This document shows positions 26,403-35,204 of a DNA stretch of 64,000 nt, one piece after another. Source of the DNA: Georgenia faecalis (lineage in GTDB: Bacteria; Actinomycetota; Actinomycetes; Actinomycetales; Actinomycetaceae); NCBI RefSeq assembly GCF_003710105.1, contig NZ_CP033325.1, forward strand, positions 1,178,001 through 1,242,000, read 5' to 3'. The position numbers were made by a program, and so were the translations under genes. The notes beneath the pieces are model-generated. The model was not told where the DNA came from. It saw nothing but the letters and a program-made list of their open reading frames with translations, and did no database searches. Position 1 is the stretch's first letter. Each line of letters begins with the position of its first letter.

Positions 26403-27236
26403 ATGAAGTTCGGCTTCGTGGCGAGCTGCGGGGGGACCGATGACATCCTCGAGATGGCGGTCGAGGCGGAGCGCTGCGGCTGGGACGGCTTCTTCACGTG
26501 GGACGGCATCGCCGTCGGCGAGCACGAGACGTTCGACCCCTGGACCGTCCTCGGCGCCGCGGCTGTGAGCACCACCACCATCCGGCTCGGCGCCATGGTG
26601 TTCTCCCTGCCGCGCCGCAAGCCCTGGGAGGTCGCCCGCCAGGCCCTCACGGTCGACCACCTCTCCGGGGGGCGCCTCGTCCTGCCGGTGGGCCTCGGAG
26701 CGGTCGACGACGGCGCCTACAGCCGGGTGTTCGGGGAGGTCACCGACCGGCGGGCCCGGGCGGAGCGGCTCGACGAGGTCCTCACCTTCCTCGACCACGC
26801 CTGGTCCGGTGAGCGGTTCGACCACGAGGGCCTGCACTACCAGGCGCGGGACATGGTCTTCCGCCCGGTCCCCGTCCAGCGGCCGCAGATCCCGGTATGG
26901 GTCGTCGGCGCCTGGCCCGCCCCCCGGTCCATGCGGCGGGCGGTCGCCCGGCAGGGCATCCTGCCGCAGCCCCTGGGGCGGGGCGCCGAGCCGCTCACCC
27001 TGCCCGAGCTCAGCGCGATGGTCGCGTGGGTCGCCGAGCGCCGCGGGCCGGACGCCGATCCCTTCGACGTCGTCCTCGAGGGCGAGCTGCCGGCGGACCG
27101 CGACGCCGCGGGCGAGCACGTGCGGGCCCTGGCCGACGCCGGTGCCACCTGGTGGGTCGACTCCTACTGGGACCTTGAGCACGAGACGCCGGAGCGCCTG
27201 CTCGACCGCATCCGGCAGGGGCCGCCCGCGCGCTGA
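26403..27236 (+). CDS. LLM class flavin-dependent oxidoreductase
   Basis: A 277-residue luciferase-like oxidoreductase starting MKFGFVAS, with DGFFTWDG near residue 35, RLGAMVFSLPRRKPWEVARQ at 62-81 and LSGGRLVLPVGLGAVD at 85-100. The family uses FMN or coenzyme F420; the sequence does not settle which. It is shorter than usual (about 300-340 residues) but ends cleanly. The divergent flavin reductase next to it favours an FMN-dependent monooxygenase; substrate unknown. Confidence 0.85.
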   Translation: MKFGFVASCGGTDDILEMAVEAERCGWDGFFTWDGIAVGEHETFDPWTVLGAAAVSTTTIRLGAMVFSLPRRKPWEVARQALTVDHLSGGRLVLPVGLGAVDDGAYSRVFGEVTDRRARAERLDEVLTFLDHAWSGERFDHEGLHYQARDMVFRPVPVQRPQIPVWVVGAWPAPRSMRRAVARQGILPQPLGRGAEPLTLPELSAMVAWVAERRGPDADPFDVVLEGELPADRDAAGEHVRALADAGATWWVDSYWDLEHETPERLLDRIRQGPPAR

Positions 27237-27249
27237 GCACGCGCCCGGC

Positions 27250-28725
27250 TCAGGACGGCGCGATGACCGCGTCGTAGAGCGCCCCGTACCGCCCCGCCCG
27301 GGCGGTGTAGTACCCGGCCCGCTGGGGGACCGGGTTCGAGGCCGGACCCAGCGGCACCGCCGCCCGGGGCACGTCCGGCGCCAGCGAGGCGAGCGCGATG
27401 AGGGCCGTGCCGCGCAGCGTGGACCGCTTGATCGTCACCGGCCGGACCGGCGCACCGAGGACGTCCGCGAGGACCTGGAGCCAGGCGGGCAGATCCTGGG
27501 TGACCCGCCCTCCGGCGACGATCCGCTGCGGCGGGCCGGCCACCTGCGCGAGCTGGGCCGCGACCCGCCCGTAGGACAGCGCCACGCCCTCGAGCGTCGC
27601 GCGGTACAGCGCCGGTGCAGTTGTCGCGGCGGTGACGTCGGCGAGCAGGGCTCGGGCGCCCGCGGCCCAGCCGGTACTGCGCTCGCCAGTGAGGTAGGGC
27701 AGCACGGTGGGCGTGGCCGGGTCCGGGTCGGCGGCGAGCACCGCGGCCCGGTCGACCGCCTCGACCCGCACGGTCTCGTCCAACCAGCTGAGGGCCCGCC
27801 CGACGTCGTTGACGGCACCGCCCATGAGGGTGCGCCCGGCGTCCACGCGGTAGCACCACAGGCCGGTGGGGACGTGCTCGGGTGTCCCGGGCACGAGGAG
27901 GCGCATCGCGCCGCTGGTCGCCGCCGAGACGACGGCGGTCGTGGCTTCGGTGCCGCCGGCCCCCACGTTCGCCGCGAAGCCGTCGGCGATGACGGGGAAC
28001 CAGGCGGCACCGGCGAGCACCGGCCAATGGCTGTCGACCCCGGTGAGCGGGCGGTCGGGGTCGTGGACGGGGGAGAGCTGGTCGGCGCGGAGCCCGGCAA
28101 CCTCGAGCATCGGGGCGTCCCAGGTGCCGGTGCGGCGGTCGAGCATGCCGGTCCACGCCGCCGTCGACGTCCCGACGGCGGTGGTGCCGAGGAGCCGCAG
28201 GTAGAGGTACTCACCCAGGGACAGCCACCGGGTCGCGCGGGTGAACGCACCGGGGTCGGTCTCCCGCAGCCACCGCAGCCGCGCCGGCAGGTAGCTGGAG
28301 TGCAGCCGCGTCCCCGTGCGCTGCTGGACGGCCAGCTCGTCGATCTCCGCGCGCAGGGCGGTCACCTGGTCGGTGCAGCGGGCGTCGGCGTAGGTGAAGC
28401 AGGGCGTGACGGGACGGCCGCCGCCGTCGACCCCCACGAGGGAGGAGGCGAACGTGTCGAGCGCGACGCCGGCGACCCGGCCGCGCACCGCCGGCGGCGT
28501 GAGGACGGTGAGGATCTCGTCGACCTCGGCCAGGACCGCGTCGGGGTCGATGACCGAGGTGCCGTCCGCGGCCGTGGCGAACGCGTGCGGGACCTTGTGC
28601 CGCATCCGCCGCACCGGCCGTCCCGTCGCGTCGTAGAGCCCGCCCCGGCTGCCCGTGGACCCGACGTCGAGCGCGAGCACCAGTGGGTCGACGGCGTCGC
28701 TGAGGGCGACGGAGAACTCGGGCAT
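27250..28725 (-). CDS. FGGY family carbohydrate kinase (gluconokinase-like)
   Basis: A 491-residue sugar kinase of the FGGY family. The phosphate-1 motif LALDVGSTGSRGGLYD is near residue 18, GVALDTFASSLVGVD lies near residue 80, and GGRVTQDLPAWLQVLAD is the second FGGY signature near residue 405. It resembles gluconokinase-like members, but substrate is not decided by sequence. The ATG at 28725 has GAGG upstream. It is divergent from degV (117 bp between starts) and converges on the LLM gene. Confidence 0.85.
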   Translation of the reverse strand: MPEFSVALSDAVDPLVLALDVGSTGSRGGLYDATGRPVRRMRHKVPHAFATAADGTSVIDPDAVLAEVDEILTVLTPPAVRGRVAGVALDTFASSLVGVDGGGRPVTPCFTYADARCTDQVTALRAEIDELAVQQRTGTRLHSSYLPARLRWLRETDPGAFTRATRWLSLGEYLYLRLLGTTAVGTSTAAWTGMLDRRTGTWDAPMLEVAGLRADQLSPVHDPDRPLTGVDSHWPVLAGAAWFPVIADGFAANVGAGGTEATTAVVSAATSGAMRLLVPGTPEHVPTGLWCYRVDAGRTLMGGAVNDVGRALSWLDETVRVEAVDRAAVLAADPDPATPTVLPYLTGERSTGWAAGARALLADVTAATTAPALYRATLEGVALSYGRVAAQLAQVAGPPQRIVAGGRVTQDLPAWLQVLADVLGAPVRPVTIKRSTLRGTALIALASLAPDVPRAAVPLGPASNPVPQRAGYYTARAGRYGALYDAVIAPS

Positions 28726-28829
28726 GCGCACCTCGCGGGGCCGTGGACGGTCGGGGTGATGCTAACCGGCGGCCCCGCGACCGGTGACGTGGAGACGGCG
28801 TCGCCGCGCTGCGTGGGTGATCAGCCGCG

Positions 28830-28835
28830 TATGGT
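28830..28835 (+). promoter_or_regulatory. -10 box of a leaderless promoter for degV
   Basis: TATGGT lies 7 nt before the ATG at 28843, and no ribosome-binding site intervenes. Confidence 0.5.
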
Positions 28836-28842
28836 CGGGGGC

Positions 28843-29760
28843 ATGGCAGGCGTCGTGGTGATCACCGACTCCACGGCCTCGCTGCCGGTGGAGCGCGCCG
28901 CAGCGCTGGGCATCACCGTCGTCCCCCTGCGGGTCGTCGTCGACGGCGACGACCTGCCCGACGACGGCGTCACCCTCACCCGGGCGGACCTTGCCGACGC
29001 GATGCGCGCCGGGGCCACCGTCTCCACGTCCCAGCCGAGCGCCGAGACCTTCACCGAGGCCATGGTCGCCGCGCTCGACGGCGGGGCCGACGCCGTCGTG
29101 AGCCTCCACATCTCCGCCGAGCTCTCCGGCACCGGCAACACCGCCCGGCTCGCCGCGGAGGAGGCGGCGCGGCAGCGCCCCGGCGCGCAGGTCCACGCCG
29201 TCGACACCCGGACCGCGGCGGGCGGCACCGGGCTCGCCGCGATCGCCGCCGCCGAGGTGGCCGCTGCCGGCGGCGACGTCGAGCGGGTCCTCGCCGCCGC
29301 GCGCGAGGTGGCGGCCCGCAGCCGGGTGTTCTTCGTCGTCGCCGACCTCCACCACCTCGCCCGCGGCGGACGGATCGGGCAGGCCCGCGCCTTCGTCGGC
29401 TCGGCCCTCGGTATCCGGCCGGTCCTCGGCATCGAGAGCGGCCGGATCGCCGTCGTCGAGACCGTCCGCGGGGCCGCGCGGGCCCGCCGCCGGCTCGTCG
29501 AGCTCGCCGTCCGCGCCGCCGGCGGGCCGGGCGCGGTGGCGCCGCGCGGCGCCGCGGGACCGGTCCGGGTGGCCGTCCACCACTTCGACTCCGCGGTGGA
29601 CGCCGAGGAGCTCGCCACCATGGTGCGCGAACGCCTCGAGGAGACCGGCGCCGAGGTGGTCGAGGTGCTCTTCAGCGAGGTCACCGCGGTCATCGGGGCG
29701 CACACCGGCCCGGGGGTGCTCGGCGTCGTCGTCGCCCCGGCGGGCCCCGCCGCGCGGTAG
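28843..29760 (+). CDS. DegV family fatty-acid-binding protein
   Basis: A 305-residue DegV protein. VVITDSTASLP at the N-terminus, VSTSQPSAETFTEAM near residue 62 and LHISAELSGTGNTARLAAEE near residue 85 are the family signatures. DegV proteins bind fatty acids and present them to fatty-acid kinase for phospholipid synthesis. In actinobacteria a degV gene commonly lies near comEA, as here, and marks return to the conserved backbone after the accessory island. Confidence 0.92.
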   Translation: MAGVVVITDSTASLPVERAAALGITVVPLRVVVDGDDLPDDGVTLTRADLADAMRAGATVSTSQPSAETFTEAMVAALDGGADAVVSLHISAELSGTGNTARLAAEEAARQRPGAQVHAVDTRTAAGGTGLAAIAAAEVAAAGGDVERVLAAAREVAARSRVFFVVADLHHLARGGRIGQARAFVGSALGIRPVLGIESGRIAVVETVRGAARARRRLVELAVRAAGGPGAVAPRGAAGPVRVAVHHFDSAVDAEELATMVRERLEETGAEVVEVLFSEVTAVIGAHTGPGVLGVVVAPAGPAAR

Positions 29761-29935
29761 CGAGCTCGTCGCCGCGGCGGCGGGTCCTGGCTCCCGGGCT
29801 CCGCGGCCTTCCCGCCTCCCGGCCCCCTGCGCGAGTGCTGAGTCGAGCGCTCCAGCTTGTCCTCCACAGGCCCGTCCCGGGCACAGCGGTCCCCAGCGGC
29901 CCCCGCGCGGCGCTCGCCTCGGCGTGAGGTATTCG

Positions 29936-29941
29936 TACGGT
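29936..29941 (+). promoter_or_regulatory. -10 box of a leaderless promoter for comEA
   Basis: TACGGT lies 6 nt before the GTG at 29948. The box argues for that GTG over the in-frame GTG at 29924. Confidence 0.5.
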
Positions 29942-29947
29942 CGCGGC

Positions 29948-30892
29948 GTGGACGGGCGAACGGAGGCACAGCGCCAACGCCTGCGCGCCCTCACCCGCAG
30001 CGCCTATGCCGCGACCGCCGGCCACCTCGATCTCGGCGACGAGGGTGAGCTCGCTGCCCCTGCCCCTGCCTCAGGATCGCCCGCGACCGACGCCGCAGGC
30101 ACACCCCCGGCGTCGCCGGCCACTCGGCGGCGGGAACGGGGCCGACCCTCCGGGCGGGGCCGCCGGTGGGCCGTCCCCGGGCGCGCGGCGCTCGCCGCGG
30201 CCAGCGTGGTCGTCCTCCTCGCGGTGGTCCTCGGCGTGCGGTCGCTCGTGCTCGCCCCGGACGAGGGTGTCCCGCTCCCCGCCGCCGCGACCGCGTCGAC
30301 GACACCCGCACCGCCGAGCGCGGCGCCCGGGTCGGCAGCGCCCGGACCGGGTGAAGCGACGACCGCGCCAGGAGCCGGCGGGGCGGGTGGAGCCGGCGGG
30401 GCGGGCGTCCCGACGACCGGGGCGACCGTCGTCGTCCACGTGGCGGGGGCGGTGCTCGCCCCCGGGGTGGTCACCCTGCCCGCGGGCGCGCGGGTGGCCG
30501 ACGCGGTCGCGGCGGCCGGGGGCGCGGGCGCCGACGCCGAGCTGTCCGCCGTCAACCTCGCGCGCCTGGTCGTCGACGGCGAGCAGGTGTACGTCCCCGC
30601 CGTGGGGGAGACGCCGGCCCCGCCGCCCCAAGCGCCGCCCGGAGGGAGTGCCGGCCCAGCGCCCCCGCCAGCGGCGGGCACGCCACCGGCCGGGGCGGGG
30701 GACGTCGTCGACCTCAACACGGCCGACCTCGCCCAGCTCGACACGCTGCCCGGCGTCGGGCCGGCGATCGCCCAGCGCATCCTCGACTGGCGCGCGGAGA
30801 ACGGGTCGTTCACCAGCGTCGAGGACCTCCTGGAGGTGTCGGGGATCGGGCCGGCGACGTTCGAGCGGCTGCGCGAACGGGTACGCACGTGA
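29948..30892 (+). CDS. comEA: ComEA-like helix-hairpin-helix DNA-binding protein
   Basis: A 314-residue membrane-anchored DNA receptor. One membrane helix lies near residues 75-97 (LAAASVVVLLAVVLGVRSLV), followed by an Ala/Pro/Gly-rich extracellular linker, a SLBB domain (about 160-215, VHVAGAVLAPGVVTLP) and a C-terminal pair of helix-hairpin-helix motifs (about 252-312, DLNTADLAQLDTLPGVGPAI and LLEVSGIGPATF). It should bind incoming DNA and hand it to ComEC, the next gene. The Gly/Ala-rich linkers on both sides of the SLBB domain are long. Confidence 0.93.
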   Translation: MDGRTEAQRQRLRALTRSAYAATAGHLDLGDEGELAAPAPASGSPATDAAGTPPASPATRRRERGRPSGRGRRWAVPGRAALAAASVVVLLAVVLGVRSLVLAPDEGVPLPAAATASTTPAPPSAAPGSAAPGPGEATTAPGAGGAGGAGGAGVPTTGATVVVHVAGAVLAPGVVTLPAGARVADAVAAAGGAGADAELSAVNLARLVVDGEQVYVPAVGETPAPPPQAPPGGSAGPAPPPAAGTPPAGAGDVVDLNTADLAQLDTLPGVGPAIAQRILDWRAENGSFTSVEDLLEVSGIGPATFERLRERVRT

Positions 30893-30926
30893 TGGGCGCG
30901 CACGCCGGGCGTTGCGCCCGGCCGCC

Positions 30927-33482
30927 GTGAAGCCGGCGCCGCCCGTCGACGCCCGCCTCGTCCCGGCGGCCCTCGCCGCGTGGGCTGCAGCGTTCGCCGT
31001 CGTCGTCCTGCCCGTGCCGCTCGCTCTCGGGCTCGGTGTCGCCGTCCTGCTCGGGTGCGCATGGCCGGCGCGGCGGGTCGTCGCCGAGCTGCGGTCGGCG
31101 CGGACCAGCGAGCCGCGCGCCGAGAGGCGGAGCGCCGCCCGCCGCGCCACTGGCACTGCCAGTCGCCCGGCCACTGACCCCGCCGACCACCCCGCCACCT
31201 CGGCCGAACCCCGCCGCGCCCGGCACCGCTCCGCCGCCCGGGCCCCGGTCGCAGCGGGCGTGCTCGTCACCGGCATCGTCGTGGCGGGCACGCTCGCCGT
31301 CGGCGCAGGCCACGTCCACGTCCGCGAGACCGGGGCGCTCGCCGCGCTCGCGGACCGCGGTGCCCGCGTCACGGTGACGGCGCGGGTCGCCGACGACCCC
31401 GCGCCCCTGGGCCCCGGACCGGCGTGGGAGAACGGTCCCCGCTCCCGGGTCCGCCTCGACGTCGAGGCCGTCACCGCGCGCGGCCACCGGGACGCCGCTC
31501 GGGCGCCGGTCCTCGCCATCGGCGGCGGCGCCTGGGGCGGCGCCGCCGTGGGGGAGCGGGTGGTGGCGTCCGGCCGCCTCGTGCGCACCGACCCGGGCGA
31601 CGACGTCGTCGCCCTCCTCATCGCCGACGACCCCGACGTCGTCGCGGCCGCGCCCGCCTACCACCGCGTCGCCGCCGCCATGCGCGCCGGCCTCGTCGCG
31701 GCGGTGGCCGACGCGTCGCCGCAGGCCCGCGGGCTGGTGCCGGGCATCGCGGTCGGCGACGACCGCGCCCTGCCGCCCGACCTCGACGCCGCGATGACCG
31801 CCGTGGGGCTCACTCACGTCACCGCCGTCTCCGGCGCGCACGTCGCGATCATCCTCGGGGTGGTCCTCGCCCTGCTCGGCTGGGCGCCGCGGCCCGCGCG
31901 CGTGGCGGTGGGCGTCGTCGTCCTCGTGGGTTTCGTCGTCCTCGTGCGGCCCGAGCCCAGCGTGGTCCGGGCGACGACCATGGGAGCGGTCGCCCTCACG
32001 GCGCTCCTGCTGGGGCGCCCGGCCCGTGCGCTGCCCGGCCTGTGCGCCGCCGTCATCGTCCTGCTGCTCCTCGACCCGTGGATGGCCCGGTCCTACGGCT
32101 TCGTGCTCTCGGTGCTCGCGACGGCGGGGCTGGTCCTGCTCGCGCGGCCCTGGGCGCAGGCCCTCGCCACCCGGATGCCCGCGTGGCTCGCTCACGCCGT
32201 CGCCATCCCCGCGGCCGCTCAGGTGTGTTGCGCGCCGGTGGTGGTCCTCCTCGCGCCGACCATCGCCACCTACGCCGTGCCGGCCAACGCGCTCGCGGCG
32301 CTGGCCGTCCCGCCGGCCACGGTCCTCGGCGTGCTCGCCGCCCTCTGCGCACCCTGGTGGCCCGGCGTGGCGGGCGCGCTCGCGACCGGCGCGGGCTGGT
32401 GCACGGCGTGGATCGCGGCGGTGGCGCGGTTCTGGGCGGGCCTGCCCGGGGCGGAGCTGCCGTGGTTCGGCGGCGCGGTCGGGGCGCTGGGGCTCGCGCT
32501 CGTCACCGTCCTCGCCGTCGTCGCCGCGCGGCGGGTGACGTGGCGGCCCCGCACGGTGGTGGCCCTCGCCGTCGTCGGTGCCCTGCTCGTGCTGCCGGCG
32601 CCGCGCCGGTTCCTCACCGGCTCCGGGCCGCCCGAGGACTGGCTCGCGGTCCAGTGCGACGTCGGCCAGGGCAGCGCCCTCGTCGTGCGCAGCGGCCCGT
32701 CGGCGGCGGTCATGGTCGACGTCGGCCCGGAGGGCGGCGCGGCGGACGACTGCCTCGCCGAGCTCGGCGTGGACCGGCTCGACCTCCTCGTCCTCACCCA
32801 CCTCCACGCCGACCACGTCGGCGGCCTGGCGGACGTGCTGGACGGCCGCACCGTGGACCGCGCCCTCGTCGGCCCGTACGCGGAGCCGGCCGGGGCGGCG
32901 CAGGACGTGCTCGGCAGGCTCGCCGACGCCGGCGCCGACGTGCACCGCCCGACCACGGACGACGTGTCGGCCCGGTGGGGGACGACGACGGGCACGGCCG
33001 CCGACGACGCCGCGAACGGGACGACGACCGGCTCGCCCGCCGTGTCCTGGCAGGTGCTCTGGCCGACCCGCGCCGCGCTCGAGCGGGCCCCGCCCGGCGA
33101 CGAGGACGCCGTCAACGACCTCTCGCTGGTCGTCCGCCTCGACGTCGAGGACCTGTCCGTCATGGCGCTCGGCGACACCGAGCCGGACGGTCAGCGAGGC
33201 CTGCTGCGCGGGCTGCGGGAGGGCGCGGGTGGCGGACCGGTGGACGTGGTCGTCGTCGCGCACCACGGCTCACCCCGCCAGGAGCCGGCACTGGCCGCAC
33301 AGCTCGCGCCCCGCCTCGCCCTGGTGAGCGTGGGCGCCGACAACGACTACGGGCACCCGGCCGCCGGCACGCTCGAGCTGTACGGCGGCGGGGGAGCGCT
33401 CGTGCTGCGCACCGACGAGTGCGGGACGATCACGGTCGTGCGCGCCGCGGGCGACCTCGCGGCGGTCTCCGGGTGCGGATGA
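30927..33482 (+). CDS. comEC: ComEC/Rec2 DNA uptake channel
   Basis: An 851-residue polytopic membrane protein. N-terminal membrane helices are followed by an extracellular OB-like region, the competence domain (about 270-520, LVPGIAVGDDRALP and VTAVSGAHVAIILG) with many helices, and a C-terminal metallo-beta-lactamase-like domain with LTHLHADHVGGL near residues 622-633 and VVVAHHGSPRQ near 772. It transports single-stranded DNA and probably degrades the other strand. The GTG at 30927 is the first start that gives a sensible N-terminus; its ribosome-binding site is weak. Confidence 0.93.
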   Translation: MKPAPPVDARLVPAALAAWAAAFAVVVLPVPLALGLGVAVLLGCAWPARRVVAELRSARTSEPRAERRSAARRATGTASRPATDPADHPATSAEPRRARHRSAARAPVAAGVLVTGIVVAGTLAVGAGHVHVRETGALAALADRGARVTVTARVADDPAPLGPGPAWENGPRSRVRLDVEAVTARGHRDAARAPVLAIGGGAWGGAAVGERVVASGRLVRTDPGDDVVALLIADDPDVVAAAPAYHRVAAAMRAGLVAAVADASPQARGLVPGIAVGDDRALPPDLDAAMTAVGLTHVTAVSGAHVAIILGVVLALLGWAPRPARVAVGVVVLVGFVVLVRPEPSVVRATTMGAVALTALLLGRPARALPGLCAAVIVLLLLDPWMARSYGFVLSVLATAGLVLLARPWAQALATRMPAWLAHAVAIPAAAQVCCAPVVVLLAPTIATYAVPANALAALAVPPATVLGVLAALCAPWWPGVAGALATGAGWCTAWIAAVARFWAGLPGAELPWFGGAVGALGLALVTVLAVVAARRVTWRPRTVVALAVVGALLVLPAPRRFLTGSGPPEDWLAVQCDVGQGSALVVRSGPSAAVMVDVGPEGGAADDCLAELGVDRLDLLVLTHLHADHVGGLADVLDGRTVDRALVGPYAEPAGAAQDVLGRLADAGADVHRPTTDDVSARWGTTTGTAADDAANGTTTGSPAVSWQVLWPTRAALERAPPGDEDAVNDLSLVVRLDVEDLSVMALGDTEPDGQRGLLRGLREGAGGGPVDVVVVAHHGSPRQEPALAAQLAPRLALVSVGADNDYGHPAAGTLELYGGGGALVLRTDECGTITVVRAAGDLAAVSGCG

Positions 33483-33511
33483 GTGTCGGCGGGCCGTGGC
33501 AGGCTGGACCC

Positions 33512-34525
33512 GTGCCGCCCTCGAAGACCCGCCGCCCCAGTCCCGCCCCCGCCGGCATCGCGTGGGACGCCGCGGCCCTGGCCCCCGTCGTCCTCGTGCG
33601 CGGCGCGGAAGGGCTGCTCGCCGATCGCGCGGTGGCCCGCCTGCTCGACCTCGCCCGCGAGGTGGACGAGCACGTGGAGGTCACCCGCCTCGAGGCGGCC
33701 GCGTACGAGACCGGGCAGCTCGAGATGATCGCCAGCCCGTCGCTGTTCGGCGAGAAGCGGTGCATCGTCATCGGCGGGGTCGAGGCGTGCACCGACGCGC
33801 TCATCGACGACGTCGACGCCTACCTGCGCCACGCCCCGGACGACGTCTGGGTGGTCCTGCGCCACAACGGCGGCCAGCGCGGCAAGCGCCTGCTCGACGC
33901 CGTCGCGCGCGCCGGCTTCCCCGTCGTCGCCTGTGAGCCGATCAAGCGCGACGCGGACAAGGCGGCGTTCGTCTCGGCCGAGTTCGCCCGCGCCCGACGG
34001 CGGGTCGAGCCGGCGGCCACCCAGGCGCTCGTCCAGGCGCTCGGCTCGGACCTGCGCGAGCTCGGTGCGGCGTGCAGCCAGCTCATCGCCGACACCACGG
34101 GCACCGTCACCGCCGAGGTCGTGGGCCGCTACTACGGCGGCCGGGTCGAGGCCAGCGGCTTCCGCGTGGCCGACGCCGCCCTGGCGGGCAACGCGGGCGA
34201 AGCGATCGCGCTCCTGCGGCACGCCGTGGCGACCGGTGCGGACCCCGTGCCGCTCGTCGCGGCGCTCGCCGTCAAGCTGCGCACCATGGCCAAGGTGGAC
34301 GCCACCCGCGGACGCAGCGGCCATACGGTCGCCGAGCTCGGCATGGCGCCGTGGCAGGTGGACCAGGCCCGGCGCGCGCTCGCCGGCTGGAGCCCGGAGG
34401 GCCTGGCCGCGGCCATCACCGCCGTCGCCGCCGCCGACGCCGAGGTCAAGGGCCTGGGCCGGGACCCGGTCTACGCCGTCGAGCGGGCCGTGCTCCGCGT
34501 CGCCGCGAGCCGGGGCGGGCGGTGA
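33512..34525 (+). CDS. holA: DNA polymerase III subunit delta
   Basis: A 337-residue clamp-loader subunit. LAPVVLVRGAEGLLADRAV near residue 22, SPSLFGEKRCIVI near 75 and a C-terminal HolA helical domain (ALVQALGSDLRELGAACSQL near 172) are as in the family. It opens the sliding clamp during replication. An in-frame ATG at 33479 overlaps the comEC stop (ATGA) and would add 11 residues; the GTG at 33512 was preferred because family-like sequence starts there and CAGGCT, one base off a -10 box, lies 6 nt upstream. Confidence 0.92.
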   Translation: MPPSKTRRPSPAPAGIAWDAAALAPVVLVRGAEGLLADRAVARLLDLAREVDEHVEVTRLEAAAYETGQLEMIASPSLFGEKRCIVIGGVEACTDALIDDVDAYLRHAPDDVWVVLRHNGGQRGKRLLDAVARAGFPVVACEPIKRDADKAAFVSAEFARARRRVEPAATQALVQALGSDLRELGAACSQLIADTTGTVTAEVVGRYYGGRVEASGFRVADAALAGNAGEAIALLRHAVATGADPVPLVAALAVKLRTMAKVDATRGRSGHTVAELGMAPWQVDQARRALAGWSPEGLAAAITAVAAADAEVKGLGRDPVYAVERAVLRVAASRGGR

Positions 34526-35115
34526 GCGGCGGGTCGGCGGAGCGCGAGCGGGCGGTGGAGCGCGAGCCGACGGCGTCGGCGCACGCGGTGAGCGTCGACC
34601 CGACGGTGCCGGAGCACCCCGGCAACCCGCAGGTCCCGCGCTTCCAGGTGGTGCCCGCCGCCTACGTGCTCCTGCGGCGGCCGGTGCCCGGTGACGTCGA
34701 GGTGCTCCTCCAGCTGCGCCAGGGCACGGGGTACATGGACGGCCACTGGGCGTTCGGTGCCGCCGGGCACGTCGAGGCCGGGGAGGACGTCCTCGCGGCC
34801 GCGGTGCGCGAGGTCCACGAGGAGCTGGGCGTCGTCGTCGACCGCGACGCCCTCGTCCCGCTCACCGCGATGCACCGCACCCACGCCAACGGCCGCGCCA
34901 TCGACGAGCGGGTCGACTTCTTCTTCGCCGCCGACCGCTGGGCCGGGACCGCGCACGCCGTCGAGGACAAGGCCGCGGCCCTGCGCTGGGTGCGGCTGGG
35001 GGCGCTCGACGACCTCGCCGAGCCCGTGGTGCCGCACGAACGGTACGTCCTCGACCGCCTGCGTCGCGGCGACCTGCCATCGGTGACGACGTTCGGGTTC
35101 GCCGCGCCCGGCTGA
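34522..35115 (+). CDS. NUDIX hydrolase
   Basis: A 197-residue NUDIX protein. The Nudix box GHVEAGEDVLAAAVREVHEE, ending in LGV, starts near residue 82 and contains the metal-binding REVHEE core. It should hydrolyse a nucleoside diphosphate linked to another moiety; substrate not determined. The first 35 residues are charged and low in complexity. It starts at a GTGA overlap with holA, so the two are translationally coupled. Confidence 0.9.
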   Translation: MSGGSAERERAVEREPTASAHAVSVDPTVPEHPGNPQVPRFQVVPAAYVLLRRPVPGDVEVLLQLRQGTGYMDGHWAFGAAGHVEAGEDVLAAAVREVHEELGVVVDRDALVPLTAMHRTHANGRAIDERVDFFFAADRWAGTAHAVEDKAAALRWVRLGALDDLAEPVVPHERYVLDRLRRGDLPSVTTFGFAAPG

Positions 35116-35170
35116 GCGGGGCACCGCTGAGCTGAGCCCCGCTGAGCGGGGCACCGCTGAGCTGAGCCCC
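35111..35170 (+). repeat. perfect tandem duplication of 30 bp over a stop codon
   Basis: Bases 35111-35140 and 35141-35170 are identical. The first copy includes the NUDIX stop codon. Each unit contains GGGGC...GCCCC, so the array can fold and may act as a terminator for the converging NUDIX and transporter genes. Confidence 0.85.
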
Positions 35171-35204
35171 GCGCGAGGCGGGCGAGCCGGGCGCGCCGGC
35201 GCGT

